Shown here piece by piece: positions 35,400-47,023 of a stretch of DNA of 64,000 nucleotides. The number at the start of each line of letters is the position of its first letter. Positions within the stretch are counted from its first letter, which is position 1. Made by a program: the position numbers and the translations under genes. The DNA is from Neurospora tetrasperma FGSC 2508 (lineage: Eukaryota > Ascomycota > Sordariomycetes > Sordariales > Sordariaceae), in assembly GCF_000213175.1 (NCBI RefSeq), contig NW_009799104.1:487559-551558 (forward strand), given 5' to 3'. The notes under the pieces are model-generated. The model searched no databases and was not told where the DNA came from. It saw only the letters and a list, made by a program, of their open reading frames with translations.

Positions 35400-37813
35400 C
35401 TAAGTCAACTTAAACTCCCTACTGACCCCTTGAAACTCCGTAACCTTCCCAGTAATAGCAGCCTTCGCATCTCCATAATATCTAATCCTATATGTCCCTG
35501 TCGGATCATCTCGCTCCCCATTACCTTCCGTCCTGGTCTCCCATCTGATCGTCACTTCACTATGCCCCAACAATCCATTCGTCCTCTTCCACTCGTACGT
35601 CAAGTTCCAATCCTCATCACTCCGCACCTGCGTCCACGTCTTTCCATCTGCTCCCAGCTTCTCGACCGCGGCGTAGGTGCCTTCCAGTCGCAGGTTGTTG
35701 CGGGGGTTGGCGCCTTGGAAGACGGCAGTGATGACGCTGCCGCGGGCATAGGAAGAGGATGGTTGCGTGATGCATGTCCCGAATGGTTTCGAGGAGGGAG
35801 CGCCGTCGTAGACAACTCCTGTGATGAAGGATAGGGAGTCATCTCTGTTGTCAGGCGGGCTAGGGCCTGGGGGTGGCGAGCTGCTAGAGCTGGGGGAGAG
35901 GTAAGGGAGAGCAGAAAGAGTCAGGTTGATGTACGCCGGCAGTTCGTATTGCCCAAAGAGCGTGCTAGCGCCCTCATAGCGCTGGACAGCATACTCCTCG
36001 GGGGTGGCGACGTAGTGGGCGTAGGTGTTGGCGGGACCACCGAGGACGACAACGGGCTCGGTGCTACCGGTGAGCTTTTGTTGCTTGGCGGCGGCTTTGA
36101 CGGCGTCGCGCCAGCGACGGCCGGACATGGTGGTGGCTTCGGAAGGGGAGATGATCATGAAGAATTGGCCGACACGGAAGGATTGGATGTCGACAATGTT
36201 GGGGGTCCAGACATAAGGGTTGTCCATCTCGCCGACGTCGAGGAGAATGGGCTTGGGCTTTTGGCAGGCTGCCTGCTCAGCGGATGGAACTCGTAAAAGA
36301 CCGCCCACGACGGACCAGAACGGATTGTTAGGAGCACCAGAGTCGCCCTGGGTGAAGTCAAAAGCGCCAGGACCATCCGATGTGCCAGCAGCGAAGGAGT
36401 GACCAAGAGCAGCAGGGCAGGTCTGCACCTCGGTGCCATTGTCGAGGTTGAACTTGTAGTACCGCATATCGTGGAAGTAGTGGAATGACCTCACGGTAGA
36501 GCCAACAACCGGCGTCGAGCTTGAATCAAGAGAAGTCTAACATCTGTAAGCAACTGCTCTTCACATCAACGCAAAAGACCACTTACCCAAACATTCTTGG
36601 CTCCAGCATACTGCTTCCTCCCAATCTCGTAGCAACTACTTACGCCCTTATCCAGCTTCTGGAAAAGCGGTCCCCTTCCATGACAAGCCTGCACCTTGCC
36701 ATCGGCACAAGTGCTGCTTTCAAAATCGCATGCAGCACCAGTACCATCATCGCAGTAGGCACCCAGCGTATTCGGCGTGGTATCACCCACATTCGCGTTG
36801 GAAAAGCCAGCAACGAAACCATCAGCAGCACGACTGTCGCCCTTGACGGATTGCTCAAATAGATATGCGGCAACGCCCTTGTTGTCAGCGTTCACGAGCG
36901 TGTTATTCTGAAAGACGGATGTGCCGTGAACGGGGTACCAGGTAAGAACACCGACGCTCTTCAGGTCGGAAGCTCTCCGGAACCGGAGGAGGGTCAAGGT
37001 CTTGTCGGTGTTGAAGGGGTACTTGGCTCGCTCGGACTCGGGGTTGGCGAGGTATGCGGAGGGACTGCGGTTATTGTTTCCGTCGTTGATGTCGGTTGTG
37101 CCGATGTCAAGGTAGCCCTATTCCGGTTAGTCCTGTTCCACCAGGTATAGTCTGGTCGTTCATACCTCCTGAAGAGACTCATGCGCCCTTTTGATCGACA
37201 GCACAGCACCATCCACAATCGCCTGATAGCTCTGCTTGCTGAACCCCAGCGACGTGATCTGCGGCAACAAGTAGTTGAACCACGCACCCGGTCCGGAATG
37301 CGAGTGCGTTCCCGTAAGCGCAATGTTGGACTGGCCATAAACTGAGTACTCGTCTCCCATCCCCTTCAGCACATCCAGAACACCATTGCGGACAGCCGTG
37401 TCTCCACTCTGCGTGTCAAGCACAATATACACCACGCGATTCTTGGGGTTCTTGGTCTCGCCGATGATGAAGGTGCGCGAGTACAACCGCTGGCGCAAAC
37501 CGCTTCCGACCTGGCTGGTGTCCGCATACCCGCCCAAGCCGACCTCGACAACCGGGCCGGTGACGTCGGCCTTCCCGACACCGATCAGATACTTGTCACC
37601 GAGAGAAGTGTCCCGCGGTTCGGATTGGAGGTTGGCGCGCTGGGCATGTTCGATGCGCTGGGCAAGCTTCCGAGCGTGCAACTCGGAGGAGGGGCCGAAC
37701 CGGGCGATAGCGAGAGCAGTCAGGATGAAGAAGGAAACGATGGAGACGGCAATGGTTATGAGACGTCTGGGAGGTGCCATGCCACCGCGGCGGTCTTGTT
37801 GATAGTACGGCAT
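35400..37813 (-). CDS. Neutral/alkaline ceramidase, membrane-anchored
   Basis: Hydrolyses ceramide to sphingosine and fatty acid. Three exons: 37166-37813, 36587-37117 and 35400-36536, giving 771 residues. Donors are GTATGA and GTAAGT; acceptors are GAATAG and TGTTAG. A signal-anchor helix spans about residues 18-38 (LITIAVSIVSFFILTALAIA). Family blocks include YLIGVGKADVTGP, GYADTSQVGSGLRQRLYSRTF, LTGTHSHSGPGAWFNY (zinc-site histidines), LTWYPVHGTSV, the nucleophile block NVGDTTPNTLG, then FTQGDSGAPNNPFW. The expected nucleophile Ser of GDxSPN is Thr here (about residue 330). The C-terminal 170 residues form the usual beta-rich domain, joined by a Ser/Pro linker. A 5' UTR intron at about 37837-37901 (GTATGT to CCCAG) is likely. 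Topology suggests the ER/Golgi lumen or outside the cell. Confidence 0.95.
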
Positions 37814-37901
37814 CTTGCGATGCTGGCTACCTGTGCCTGGGATATGTTAGTGGAGGTCTGGATCTGAGAAGGATGTCTCAGAAGAGCCTGTTCCTACATA
37901 C

Positions 37902-39969
37902 CCTTGAAGAAGAAGAGGACTTGGGACAACGTCGCTCAAGAGAACCAAACATCCCCTTTGCTAGGGAAAGGCTTCGTATCTATACCCATCTCATCCTCCC
38001 TGGACAGACACACGACCATCTACGCTCCCCGCACGGATCTGTACGGTGGAAGATCGAAGCGTGGGTTGGAGTCCCACTTGATTTCACAGCAACGATACTG
38101 CCAAGATCAAGGGCAAGGCGGTAACCCAACCCAATCGGAGGATCTCCCACGCTTGTTGTTCATGATGGTGGGTCGGGTGTTTTCCATTTCCATTTGCGAC
38201 TAAGCGATCTGTAGCTCCGGCCATGCTTTTTCTGTGTTTGTTGTGTCCATCCGAGGGTCCTTGCGGTCCTTGTCGAACATGGGAAAGACTCCAACGGGGT
38301 ATCATCCTCGATCTGGATCAGGCATTCTGCCAAGTTTTCCTTCGTCCACCGCAACGCACAGGGCTTTTGGCGAGCTGCAACGCGAATGCTGTTTGATTCA
38401 ACATCCGAAGTGGTAGGACGCCATCAATGTTCCGAGGCAGATACAATTTCGATATGTGGTTCATGATCAGAAGCCAATCATCACCGTGTGTCCTAACCCA
38501 CAAACATGGTTGGTAGGACCTCTCCTTCTGGCGGGAGATTTGACGAGATTAGATTCTGTGCTGTCACGTCGAATGCAACTCGGGCATCACGAGGGCTGTT
38601 CGGAGCATATCGAGTACAACATTCGTAGGTTGTATATTTCGGATCACGATCTGGATCGAGGAAGAGGGGTGGGTGGCACTGCGTCTGGCCGTTGAGATAT
38701 TCCGTCCGCAGCTTCGGTTGCGATAAGGCACGCGAGGAGGAGGAGAAGAGGAGGAGGACGAGCCGAGAGGATGATGCTGCGCATGTACTGGAAGAGATTG
38801 TTCCCAGCCGAGGTAAAAGCAATGATTTGGTCAATCGAGACTTCAGATGAGGGGTATCATCACTACCGCAAAAGAGGGGGACGTTGGTCCAACCTCCGTG
38901 TAGGTTGAAAGAGGAAGGTTACAGAGAACCAGAAAAAAACATCACGGCCCAGGCACAAACGAACGAATGGAAGCTGATAGCGGACCCAGTCCCGGTCCAG
39001 TTTAGCGTGTAGGGATGCCCTGTATGACGTACTCTACAGTAGTGGAACAGGGGCACTTACCTCGTGCTATTGGCGCGCTGTTAGTGGATCACCACCTAAA
39101 CTTCAACTGCCGTCCATGTGCTGCACCTCAACGCCGCGGTCAACCTTATCTGGATCTTGTGTGCAACACAAATTAAAACAACCTCGGGATGGTCGAAGGA
39201 ACGGAGAATATCCCTCGTGTTGGTAATTCCAATCTTCAGTGAATTTTGTCAACATGTTATAGATCTACACTCGCATTCGCTTTCCCCTGAACATCACCTG
39301 GCGAGAACTTCCTTGGGAAGCCCGACCAGGCTTTTTAGCACGGCATGTTTCCCTTGTCAATGTTGGTATCAAAGGAAGAAAAGTTGTGTCTGGAAAAAAA
39401 CACTTCCATGTTGAAAGGCAACGCATAATTTTGATTCTATCAGTGAGTATTCTATATGATTGCTGCTTCACTTCATTCGAGGTGATCAGCACCTGCCCCA
39501 TTTTCCCCCCCGAGAATGAAGGCATCCAACAGATCACAGCTCGTGTCCAGATACTGGAGAGCTATAAACCGGGACCTTTCTCTCAATGTTATTCGCTTCG
39601 TCAGCATGGCATAGTCTCATAGGCGGAAAGCATTGAAGCTTAACCTCCCAATGATATCCTCGGAAAACTTGTAGGGAAAAAAGAAAATGTGAGAAAAAGC
39701 TCGCCAGAATGGCTTGGGATGTCGTCGTCGTCATGACTCCAATGACAAACTCAGACGCGAATTTCCCTCAGATCTGCAAATGTATAGGTCCCCCAGAGAT
39801 ACCCGTCATGGAAGCGAGTGCAAAATAGCACCAAGGCCAAAGAAAAAAAAAGAAGTGTTTCTGAACGTTCCCCTGGGACAAAAACTCCAACCCAACCCGA
39901 AACTCAGCAAGCAATGTTAATGTTCCTCCAAAGACCACACCCATAGTTCCTCCGGAATTCCTCACCAGA
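37902..39969. other. Intergenic region, no gene recognised
   Basis: Lies upstream of the ceramidase and downstream of the large GTPase gene. Its left part should hold the ceramidase promoter and 5' leader. The longest frame is 38493-38834 (-, 113 codons), which has no motif and no clear splice partner. The part next to 39970 is the GTPase 3' flank. Confidence 0.45.
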
Positions 39970-42900
39970 TCACTCAGAATCCTCCTCCATCGCAAAATCG
40001 CCGTCATCTTCCGCTTTATCTCTGCTCTCCACCGCGTTTCCCTCCTCATCCAGCTCCTCCGGTTCAGGCTCGACATACCTTCTGGGCAGCAAGAGACTAT
40101 GGGGGCGTGCCGAAGAGGCCTCGTACCTCGGAACCCTCCACTCGGCCACCCATTGCATCGCGGTCTGTCCGACTTTCTCCCGAAACATGGTGGCGCTGTC
40201 TGACAGCTTTTGCTGTTTCTCGTTGACCGTCTCAATCAATGTTGGTAAGCAAAAGGCCGATTTGTTCCCGGACCTTTGTCACGGCGAACTGGGCGATTGC
40301 CGAGAATTCCTGGGGAACCTTGGCCAGATGGGTTTCATATCGTCTTTTCATCTTTTTGAACCCATCGCTGAACATTCTCGTGTTCTTGGCCTTGACGTTG
40401 TCTTGCAAATACTTGCGGCGAGCTTGGTAATGTCCCTTGCCTGTGAAAGGTATCTTTGTTAGTCGACTTTTTTTTGAATTGAAAACATTTCGAGGTCTCA
40501 ATTTTGGCCTACCTTTGATTTCTAGACATTTGTCGAACATAGGCTTGAGTTTTTCTTCCATTGTGGTTCGAAACTCAGGGTGAATCTCAGCAGAGCATTT
40601 CGAAAGCTTTGTGAGTGTTTCGTGAACCTTGTCACATATCTCGTCTTTGACGCCGCGCACGATCGGGATGCATTCCAAGACGTGAGGAATAAGTTGGGGT
40701 GCAGTTTCTTGGATTTGACATACGGGCTCCTCCACGTACTGATCCCAGATTGCATCAACTCGAGGCATGATACGCTTCTCAGCCGCTGGGATCTTAACCT
40801 GGAACACGTTGTGCCAAGTTTTCAGGACTACTTTCTCAAGGATGGGTACGATTCTGTGGAAGACAATTGTTGGCATGGACCATGTGATAACACGGCACTT
40901 TCGTACACATACAAAGCCTCGGGAAAGTTGTATTCTTGGCTGTCCCCGATCTTACTTCTAAACTTGTAAGGACCTCCGCCTCGTTTGAGAATTGCGTTGA
41001 AGGTAGTCCAGGCCATAAAGACCGAAGAAGTCATGTCGTTCGGGTATCTGGCTGCCCATCTAGTGGCAACTCTTCCCGCTTCTCTCTTACAGATCTCTTG
41101 GGTTTGATGGATTTGAGTAAAAGGATCGAATGACTTGATCTTTTCTGACCACAAGTGAAGTTCTGCTTCAAGTTTCTATCATTTTCATGTGTCAGTCGCA
41201 TGAGGAAGAGGAGCTTGGGGTGAATGTATAAGAGCCTACCTGAGAGCACCTATCATGACTGCGGGAGAACACGGTCTCTATCATTTCGCGAGAAAAGCTG
41301 ACGTCCATACCCTCTGCGTTGACATTTGACCATCTTTGGATGCCATGCGCGAGGCGGCGAAGTGCGTTGAGGAGACTGTCCAGATGAACTTCCCTCTTCT
41401 CCATCACGGAGTCGCATAGCCATTGACTAAGCTGAGGTATGCCGGTGTACGATTCGGTGGGAAACCCGGTCACCTTTCTTCCCTTGAGGAGGTCTCGGTA
41501 TGCGGTAGCCGAGACAGAAAAGATGTCGGTAAGGCGTTCGCTTGAACTAAGCTGCTGGCTAGTTCCCTCCATCTCCTTCCACTGTCTCTCAAGGTTTTCC
41601 GTGAGCCGTTTCTCAATTTGACTGTGCCTCATGGACATGCATGTCCATTTAGCCCGGCCCTTGCATGCGCGCAAAGACAAAGCCGCATGTACCGCTCTTG
41701 TTGGTGACCACTCAAAGTAGTTTCTTCGGTACGAACCAGTCTCGTCGTGTTGTTCACCCTGTTTCTTGCCGTCTTCATTTTCTCCTGGTACCTCTTGTCT
41801 GTGTCTGGTGTTAGCACCAAAATCGTGTGAGAAAGGAATGGACTGATATCATACCCTGCTGTATCTTTCTCGCACCTACCCCAGTGGGCTTCAATGCATC
41901 TCGATCAATGATCGCTTTCTGCTTCCTGTTCCTGTATTCAACGACCTTCTTCCGGGTGTCTTTGATGCGCTGATCAAGATGCCCAATTCTTTTTGACAGT
42001 GATTTGATACTCTCCAGGTCCTCCTTCAAACTTGCCTTATTTTTCGCTTCTGGAGAGTTTCCGCTGAATATATCACAGTCGATATTGTCCATCTGCGAAG
42101 CCACAATGCAAGATCTGTTCTTCTGAAGCTTGCCGTCGAGCTTCATTCTAAGGGCCTGATACTTGCTCATCAGTTGAAAGCCTGTTTTCTCGTTAATTGC
42201 CCGAACTGATGGTGTCACGATTATAGTTGTGTCGATCTGCTGGTTGTAACGTTCAGCAGCCTGGGCACGACTCTCGACGGCATCACACAGTCCTGGAAGA
42301 TCGACCAATGCAATTCCGTGTCTGAGGATATCAGCTTTGACGAAAATTCTGGCTTCCTTAACCAAAGGCCATGTTTGGTAGCCCTCAGTCGTTGCTGATG
42401 AATCAAGGTATGGCTTGATCTCCTCGGAAAATTTTTCCTTGTCGGCAGCATGAAAGTGCTTGCTGGTACCGAGAACGGACAGGACATCCTCATTGGATGC
42501 GAGAAGGTCTTCTGCTGAAAGTTCTTCCACTTCTTCTCTTTCCTTGCCCCAAACAGCCAGAATCTTCTGCAGTCCCTCTTCAATGGTCTTCTCGTTTTCC
42601 GCTTCTTGCTGGAACAACTCTTCTTCATCATCTGCGGAAGTTTCCTTTATCCTGTGACACTCAGCAAGCGCTTCGTATATCATTTCGAGCTCTCGTCTGA
42701 CATCCTCTTGCTCGCGGAAGGCCACTACGGCAGTGAACTCGTGCTCAGGGTCATCGTTGTGGTTCCAGGAGACTCGACAAGCTGAAGATGTCGAAGCTTC
42801 CGAGTTGCTAGAAGGTAAAAGCTCCGGAATGCCTAGAAGCATGTTCAGAACTGTGCTCTTGCCAGCACCTGTGACGCCTGCAACGCCCACCAACACTTCA

Positions 42901-43260
42901 AAGTTCATGTGCGCTTCTTCGAGTTGACCTGTTGCTACATGTCAGTCTTCGCAATTTCCAAACGAAAGAATTGGACTTACAAATCTCGTCCATCCAAGCA
43001 ACTATCTCTTGATCAAACAGCTCCTTGAATGTCTCTGGCTTCTCGTCTTTCAATGCTGATACAATTGAGTGACAAATGAACTTTGCATGGTGAAAGGCAT
43101 CCTCGACAGCTTGTTGCTTAATAGATATACGAGACCGTAGCGGGTCCTTGGAACAGCTGTCCCAGGCAAAGGGAAGATATTTGCCGGGAGGTGTGGTGAC
43201 GATGTCACGGGGATTCGCTTCTGCTGCCGAGGGCGCCTCTTCTTTGATAGGGACATCCAT
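39970..43260 (-). CDS. Dynamin-fold large GTPase, SLIP-GC-like
   Basis: Exons: 42981-43260, 41855-42928, 41240-41793, 40913-41175, 40513-40853 and 40232-40440. This gives 906 residues to the TGA at 40232. Introns have GTAAGT, GTATGA, GTAGGC, GTATGT and GTAGGC donors. The second acceptor (ACAAG) is weak but is the one that restores frame. The G domain starts at about residue 100: GVTGAGKSTVLNMLLG (P-loop) and LVDLPGLCDAVESR (G3), with SQMDNIDCD in the G4 position. The rest is helical, with a block ACKGRAKWTCMSMRH and a long C-terminal stalk-like region. The fold resembles nuclear GTPase SLIP-GC and related fungal proteins. Its role in fungi is unknown to me. An open frame in register +1 continues directly past 40232 to 39970 with a plausible acidic tail (see findings), so the true end may be 39970. 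Confidence 0.85.
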
Positions 43261-44243
43261 GGAAGAAACTGGACCGATAGTTGTGAGAGCAGAAATTTAC
43301 AGAGGGCTCCGATCGTGATGCTTAACTTTGAAAGCGAATCTGAGCGGGAGAATCTGAACGATGAAGGGAGGTAATGTGAGAGATGGTTGACTGGTTGCTG
43401 TGAGAGGATGAGGGAGAGGAGAGAAGGATCCCGAGTTGCAGGGCTAGGAGCCGTTTATTTATCCCTCAACTGCCATGGAAAAATAGCCCGGGCGATGAAC
43501 AGCACAAACGTCTGTCAGCGGAAGGAGAACAGACGAAAGATAAGCCTACTCTTTGGAAACTCGGAGATTCCTCTGTACCGTGATACTGGATGGTAGGAGA
43601 GAGATATGGACATCGGACAACATAAGCGTCGCTGCGATCTCTCGGATGAATACTTCAGTGGTGAGCAGATGCGTAAGTTCGGCAAGAGCTTGCTAAGAAG
43701 GGTATGGAACTTACCTATAGTTCCAGAGCAAAGTCTGGCGAGTCTCGGCTAAGAGTCTCTTCCTCGACTGCAAGAAAAAAAGGATGAATGAGTAGCCGTG
43801 TGTTTGTTTGTTTGCTTCATCCTCACCCTAGCAGACAGCCGTCCATGGGAGACATCAAGGCCGATATGGGCGGTCAGCAGTTGGTACGACTCAAGCGCAC
43901 CCTTCAGACGAGTTTGACTAACAACAGATTGAAGGAATGGACTACAAGGACGATCACGCTCAAGCAGAGATTGGAGGCTAGAATAGCGCAGACCTGGGAA
44001 TGAGACGTATCAGTATGGCTCTTCATATCTGGAAGAGTGATGTTAGCCTCACGTTGCACAATGTCGGTCTGTCATTTCACAGTGATTACTCACTACCTAA
44101 CACGATCATGGCTGATATCAGTACACAAACCACAGAAACATATATAGCAGTCCCGTCAAGATAGTACCGCAAATTTACAATGGTGGCGCATTGGACCCTG
44201 GCGTTCCAACGATATTTCGTAGTCCCAGAGATATCAATCCAGG
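43261..44243. other. Intergenic region with a possible tiny spliced ORF
   Basis: Promoter and 5' leader of the GTPase gene on the minus strand, plus the 3' flank of the gene ending at 44244. On the plus strand, 43845-43883 joined to 43928-43981 across a clean 44-nt intron (GTACGA, TTGACTAAC, AACAG) would encode 30 residues, MGDIKADMGG to AEIGG. It might be the tail of a longer unseen gene. Evidence is too thin for a gene call. Confidence 0.35.
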
Positions 44244-45755
44244 TTACTCGTAGCAGACAACGCTCCGGACACTCTCGATCTCGTGCCAATCAGTGACTCT
44301 GATACGCAACACTTCGAGGTCCCAACCGATCTCGGGCTTTTTGGCCTTTCTTGGTCGACACATGCAACGACACATCTTGTTGTTTGGTACGTCGAGGAAC
44401 CTGGAGGCCTCCTTTTCCACTAGACTGTCGTTCTTCCACCTAGTCAGAACACCCGATAGATGTGGAGGCTGTTCCTCGAAGAGATCAATAAGCTGGAAGT
44501 GTTGAACCCGCGAACCCTTCTCTCTCGAGGAATAGGAAACCCTGGCGAAAAGCTCAAAGGTCACTTCTTGGTCTTCTCGGAAGCATTGAGTTACTTCCTT
44601 GAATACTGAATCCAGACGGAAGCATGTTCTCAGGACGGTCGTACTTAATAAACCCTCTACGAGGGACTTGTTACGCAATGGGCTGCGGAAAGGTGGCCTG
44701 GCAAATGGCTGGTATTTGGGTGGGCTAATTGAGCGGGACTGCATCCATTCGATCGCATTCTCCAGCGGCTGGTTGGCCTCATTGGGAAGCTTCACAAATT
44801 GAGACGTATTATCCTCCTTGGGAGCAGCAGGCAGATGTTGGAAAACCTCATCCCAGTCAATGTCCTCATCAAGCAAGTTTTCCGTGTCGGCATTTTGATC
44901 GTTTCCGACGGGAACTGAACAGCTGTTTGCACTGCTACGTGGCGTTGATCTCCGTAGACTTGGGTCAAATATTTCAGGCGTAGAGTTCCCCTCCACAGCT
45001 CTGATGACACTGGATGGCGGAATCTGTGCGAATGGGTCCGCCAAGGAATCCAACAGCTTCGCCATAGCTTCTTCCTCTGACGATGCGACCGAGTACTCGT
45101 CAGCAGTCGCTACATTGCTGTCACCGGACGGAACCTCATACTCTCTAGCCAGGAGGGCATCACACGTAGGAACACTGTGGTATGTGAAGATGTCCTGTTC
45201 GCCTGCGTAGGCTGTCGGATCGCCACCTGTGAGCGAGTCAAAGAAAGCATCCGTTTCTTCACAGTCTTCTCTGCCAGCCCGTGGGTTGTTGGCACACAGC
45301 TCTAATAGCTCGGATCTGGAGTATGGGGGCGAATAGTAGCCTTCCTGGTCGGAGGTCATCGTGTCCACAAGCATATGCTCTTGGGTATCGCCTTCTTCCC
45401 ATGATGAATATCCAACCGGGACATTGTCGTCGTAATCGTAACCATGATACTCTGAGAAGGATTCAAAAGATGGGAATACATATCCCCTTCTCTTGCTTTT
45501 TGGGCAGTCCCAATCAGTGTTTCGGCGTTTCAGGGAAGATGAAGTAGCCGGATGGTCAAGCTCCGTTGGAAGTGCTCCAGGCCCGTTCACGCCGTTGTTG
45601 ACCGGTGCGGCATCATTGGCCGGAAGGGTTGTGGTAGTTGAAAAAGAGGGCACATCATGACTATAGAGAATACAAATTAGCATTTCAATGCGACATGAAG
45701 CGGGAGAACGGGCTTACGGAGCATCGGCAGTTGCCGCACTGGAAGGGTCCATCAT
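44244..45755 (-). CDS. Conserved fungal protein of unknown function
   Basis: Two exons, 45718-45755 and 44244-45660 (intron GTAAGC to CTATAG), giving 484 residues. The N-terminal two thirds are acidic and low in order, with segments such as KRRGYVFPSFESFSEYHGYDYDD and repeated Asp/Glu/Ser runs. The last 125 residues are compact: LRTCFRLDSVFKEV, then VTFELFARVSYSSREK, QHFQLIDLFEEQPP, then NKMCRCMCRPRKAKKP and WDLEVLRIRVTDWHEIESV. The pattern of beta-strand-like blocks suggests a small globular domain, possibly OB-like, but this is inference. The start is the MMDP Met. The same frame stays open and protein-like for about 35 codons upstream without an ATG, so a further 5' exon is possible. It is divergent from the LSB5-type gene, 1.27 kb apart. 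Confidence 0.75.
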
Positions 45756-47023
45756 ATTCAGGACCACACTCAAGTCATCTGTGTCTGTGACTGTGATCTT
45801 GGAGGGACAATGTCCGATTGGGTACAAAAAATCGAGACTAATGATACTGATGGAAGTATAGGCGCGTCACGGTACTGTCGAGGTCGAAGCCATTGGGATA
45901 CGATTGGCCTTTGGAAATTGGGACCGGGTGGTGGGAACCGGAAACTGCCTCTGGTGTTGACACGACTGGACTGAAAAGGACATGATGGTAGGAGAGGCCG
46001 GACGAGAGTCGAAGAGGACTTCAGTTGCGAAGACTGGACAAGTGGAATGAAGTGGAAATGTTTGAAATTTTCTCACTGTTCTTGAGAGTTGGCAAGTGCG
46101 AGTCGTCGAGGGGTTGATGCCCGCCTGATGATGATGGATGTATAAGTCGTACTTTCCTATTCTGGACGTCTTCAGCGGGCCCTTGAGGGCAGCTGGCGGG
46201 CGGGCAGACGGACGGGAGGGAGGCAGGCGGGAAGCAGGGAGGGTGACGGTGCCAAGTAATCAGGCCCCGCATCATAGCGAACCGAAGCCCCACCATTCGG
46301 CACCGGAGCCGAGATTTGTAGGGAGCTCGTGGCCTGAAAGCTAAACGCCAAGGACCGGCGACCGGGGCATTGTCAAGGAAGCATGGCTCCCTCTTTTTCG
46401 CTCCTTTATTGACGGCGCATTGAGGTTGCTCACGAAAGACCTGGCAACGTTCTGTTGGTGACGATGCGGTGAATCTGATCATTTGTTTGAAGGGTTGCCG
46501 AAAGAAACATTGGGCGCGACGGAATCCGGTTTCACGGCGTCACACGAATTTTAACCTTATCGATACCCCGCCATTGTTCGCTCCTGCGCCATCAGCCGCC
46601 CCTCGTCAAAGCTTCAGTCAGAGCATCACAGCATCACATCACCGCTGGAGCAGGCACGACTGCTGCTGCCGTTTACCTTGACGCGCTTGCCTCGACATAT
46701 TGCGCTTTTTCCAACGACGAGGAAAATTCCTACACCTTCCATTAATCGTACCAATTTGGCTTGGTCAGGCCATTGTTACCTCTAGCGACCTACTGCGACT
46801 GCGACTGCGACTGCGACTGCGACTGCGACTGCGACTGCGGCCATCTGACGATAACTGGACAAACCCAAAGTCGACGCGACTGTTTGACTTGGCTCCTGCT
46901 CTTCAACCATACCATCCACCACCACTGCGCAGCTTTCTCGACTTCTATCCCCGAGCTTTCTTCTTTGCTATTTTCTACGACGAAGCTACCACAGTCATCA
47001 GCTTAACGCTACTCCACGACACA
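45756..47023. promoter_or_regulatory. Divergent promoter region between the unknown gene and LSB5-type gene
   Basis: 1.27 kb between start codons of oppositely oriented genes. No convincing gene lies within it. It contains Gly/Arg-coding GC-rich strings (46180-46230) and an ACTGCG tract close to the plus-strand start, likely in the 5' leader. Confidence 0.5.
46792..46839. repeat. (ACTGCG)8 hexanucleotide tract
   Basis: Eight perfect ACTGCG units (48 bp), about 185 bp upstream of the plus-strand ATG at 47024, so probably in its 5' UTR or core promoter. Being a multiple of three, it leaves a CGACTG-type Arg/Leu or Asp/Cys frame open, but no start codon supports translation. Confidence 0.95.

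Noticed and set aside
38493-38834. 113-codon frame (-) upstream of the ceramidase
   Set aside because: No motif, no splice link to the ceramidase frame, and the ceramidase already has a good start with its signal anchor.
43943-43958. Peptide DYKDDH resembling an epitope tag
   Set aside because: The match stops after a few residues and the DNA is natural context with a normal intron before it; coincidence.
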